A stretch of 64,000 nt of DNA from Streptomyces flavochromogenes. GTDB taxonomy: Bacteria > Actinomycetota > Actinomycetes > Streptomycetales > Streptomycetaceae. Positions within the stretch are counted from its first letter, which is position 1, and each line of letters begins with the position of its first letter. A program made the position numbers and the translations under genes. The notes beneath the pieces are model-generated. The model searched no databases, had not been told where the DNA came from, and worked only from the letters and a program-made list of their open reading frames with translations. The stretch covers positions 234,781 through 298,780 of the forward strand of contig NZ_JNZO01000005.1 in assembly GCF_000717595.1 (NCBI RefSeq), read 5' to 3'. Of the stretch, positions 63,143 through 64,000 are shown one piece after another.

Positions 63143-63790
63143 ATGACAGGACAAGTACGCACCGTCGACGGCCGCGTGGCCGGACGACGCGGCCAGGCGA
63201 CGCGGCAGAAGCTGCTCGACTGCCTCGGTGAGATGCTCAGCTCCTCGCCCTACCGGGACGTCAAGGTCATCGATGTGGCCCGGAAGGCGGGTACTTCACC
63301 CGCGACGTTCTATCAGTACTTCCCGGACGTCGAGGGAGCGGTTCTCGAGATCGCGGAGGAAATGGCCAAGGAGGGCGCCGGGTTGACCGAGCTGGTCTCC
63401 GGCCGCTCCTGGGTCGGCAAGGCCGGCTGGCAGACCTCCGAGGAACTCGTCGAAGGCTTCCTGGACTTCTGGCGGAAGCACGACGCCATCCTCCGGGTCG
63501 TGGACCTCGGCGCCGCGGAGGGCGACAAGCGGTTCTACAAGATCCGCATGAAGATCCTGAACTCGGTCACCAACTCCCTCACGGACGCGGTGAAGGAGCT
63601 TCAGGCCAAGGGCAAGGTCGACAAGGAGGTCAGCCCCGCCGCCATGGCCGGCTCGCTCGTGGCGATGCTGGCCGCGGTCGCCGGCCACCAGAAGGGCTTC
63701 ACGACCTGGGGCGTGAAGCAGGCCGAACTCAAGCCCAACCTCGCCCTGTTGGTGCATCTGGGCATCACCGGCAAGAAGCCGACCAGATAG
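63143..63790 (+). CDS. TetR-family transcriptional regulator
   Basis: 215 residues. The DNA-binding part is RQKLLDCLGEMLSSSPYRDVKVIDVARKAGTSPATFYQYFP; the remainder is a helical ligand-binding domain. ATG 63143 has no ribosome-binding site, with TAAGCT about 12 nt upstream. It is the only TetR gene in the right half of the window and so a candidate, no more, for the binder of the TCTGACG operators; no clear palindrome of that type precedes it. Confidence 0.9.
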   Translation: MTGQVRTVDGRVAGRRGQATRQKLLDCLGEMLSSSPYRDVKVIDVARKAGTSPATFYQYFPDVEGAVLEIAEEMAKEGAGLTELVSGRSWVGKAGWQTSEELVEGFLDFWRKHDAILRVVDLGAAEGDKRFYKIRMKILNSVTNSLTDAVKELQAKGKVDKEVSPAAMAGSLVAMLAAVAGHQKGFTTWGVKQAELKPNLALLVHLGITGKKPTR

Positions 63791-63820
63791 CCCCACCCCC
63801 TCCTCCACCCGTCCTGTCGT

Positions 63821-63864
63821 CGACGCCGACGGCGGCCCGCCCCCACGGACCGCCGTCGGCGTCG
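63821..63864. terminator. Bidirectional hairpin terminator
   Basis: A perfect 15-bp stem (CGACGCCGACGGCGG with its complement) and a 14-nt loop, between the TetR gene and the convergent partial gene. Confidence 0.8.
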
Positions 63865-63894
63865 CCGTGTCCGGGCGAGCTCCGCGACGCCGCC

Positions 63895-64000
63895 TCACAG
63901 ACTGCGGGCGGTGATGTCGCCGTAGGAGGTGGTGGCGTGGAGGGTCAGTCCGGTGGTGCCGGTGTTCGTGAGGGCGTTGTGGACGCGGCCGTAGGCGGTG
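63895..64000 (-). CDS. DUF4097-family protein, C-terminal fragment at window edge
   Basis: Only the last 34 residues are present. They read TAYGRVHNALTNTG, then LTLHATTSYGDITARSL, the repeat pattern seen in DUF4097 beta-solenoid proteins such as the one at 12640. The gene continues beyond the right edge. Confidence 0.7.
   Translation of the reverse strand, partial: TAYGRVHNALTNTGTTGLTLHATTSYGDITARSL

Noticed and set aside
63131..63152. GCTGACGGCATGACAG at the start of the TetR gene at 63143 as an autoregulatory site
   Set aside because: Only the left half fits the operator; the right half is not its inverted copy.

Overview
The window is a piece of a high-GC actinomycete chromosome, almost certainly Streptomyces. 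GC3 is very high throughout, GTG and TTG starts are common, and there are clear HrdD, AfsK, AfsR and AfsS relatives, DUF397/XRE pairs and F420-cofactor genes. No phage, transposase, integrase or CRISPR array is visible. Both edges cut a gene: an MFS exporter on the left and a DUF4097 protein on the right.

Left third (1-19.4 kb): a drug-exporter MFS gene diverges from a WYL regulator across a palindrome. It is followed by hrdD (with a near-perfect sigma-R type promoter), a questin-oxidase-like gene, a DODA-type dioxygenase divergent from its MarR, a TetR/MFS pair, a secreted M6 metalloprotease and an acyl-CoA ligase. From 11.9 to 19.1 kb lies the block I find most novel: a ribbon-helix-helix regulator, a DUF4097 protein, a GtrA-like membrane protein carrying a collagen-like Gly-X-Y tract, an MMPL exporter and a DrrAB-type ABC exporter. 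Three of their upstream regions carry arrays of the same palindrome TGGCGCCA, mostly spaced by whole helical turns. A tRNA-Arg(CCT) closes this block.

Middle (19.4-39.4 kb): an envelope section (polytopic membrane protein and a D,D-carboxypeptidase with a long acidic N-terminus), GPP34, an XRE/DUF397 pair, an SDR, a sodium:solute symporter, an ADP-ribosylglycohydrolase-like protein that has lost its metal motifs, a phosphatase remnant, fbiC with an F420-type LLM enzyme, two GNATs, a CMD protein and an APC permease.

Right part (39.5-64 kb): a catabolic region (aldehyde dehydrogenase, N-acyl-D-amino-acid deacylase, LLM oxidoreductases, SDR, amidohydrolase, acyl-CoA ligase, thiolase/DUF35 pair, crotonase). 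Eight copies of an operator close to TCTGACG-N3-CGTCAGA occur at five promoters, including the distant SDR gene at 27.8 kb, so these genes look like one TetR-type regulon. Embedded in it is the global antibiotic regulator afsR with its small partner afsS. Its kinase afsK lies about 6 kb further on, beyond part of the catabolic set. A VOC protein, a TetR regulator and a partial DUF4097 gene end the window.

All family names are from reading the translated sequence and remembered family features; no database search was run.
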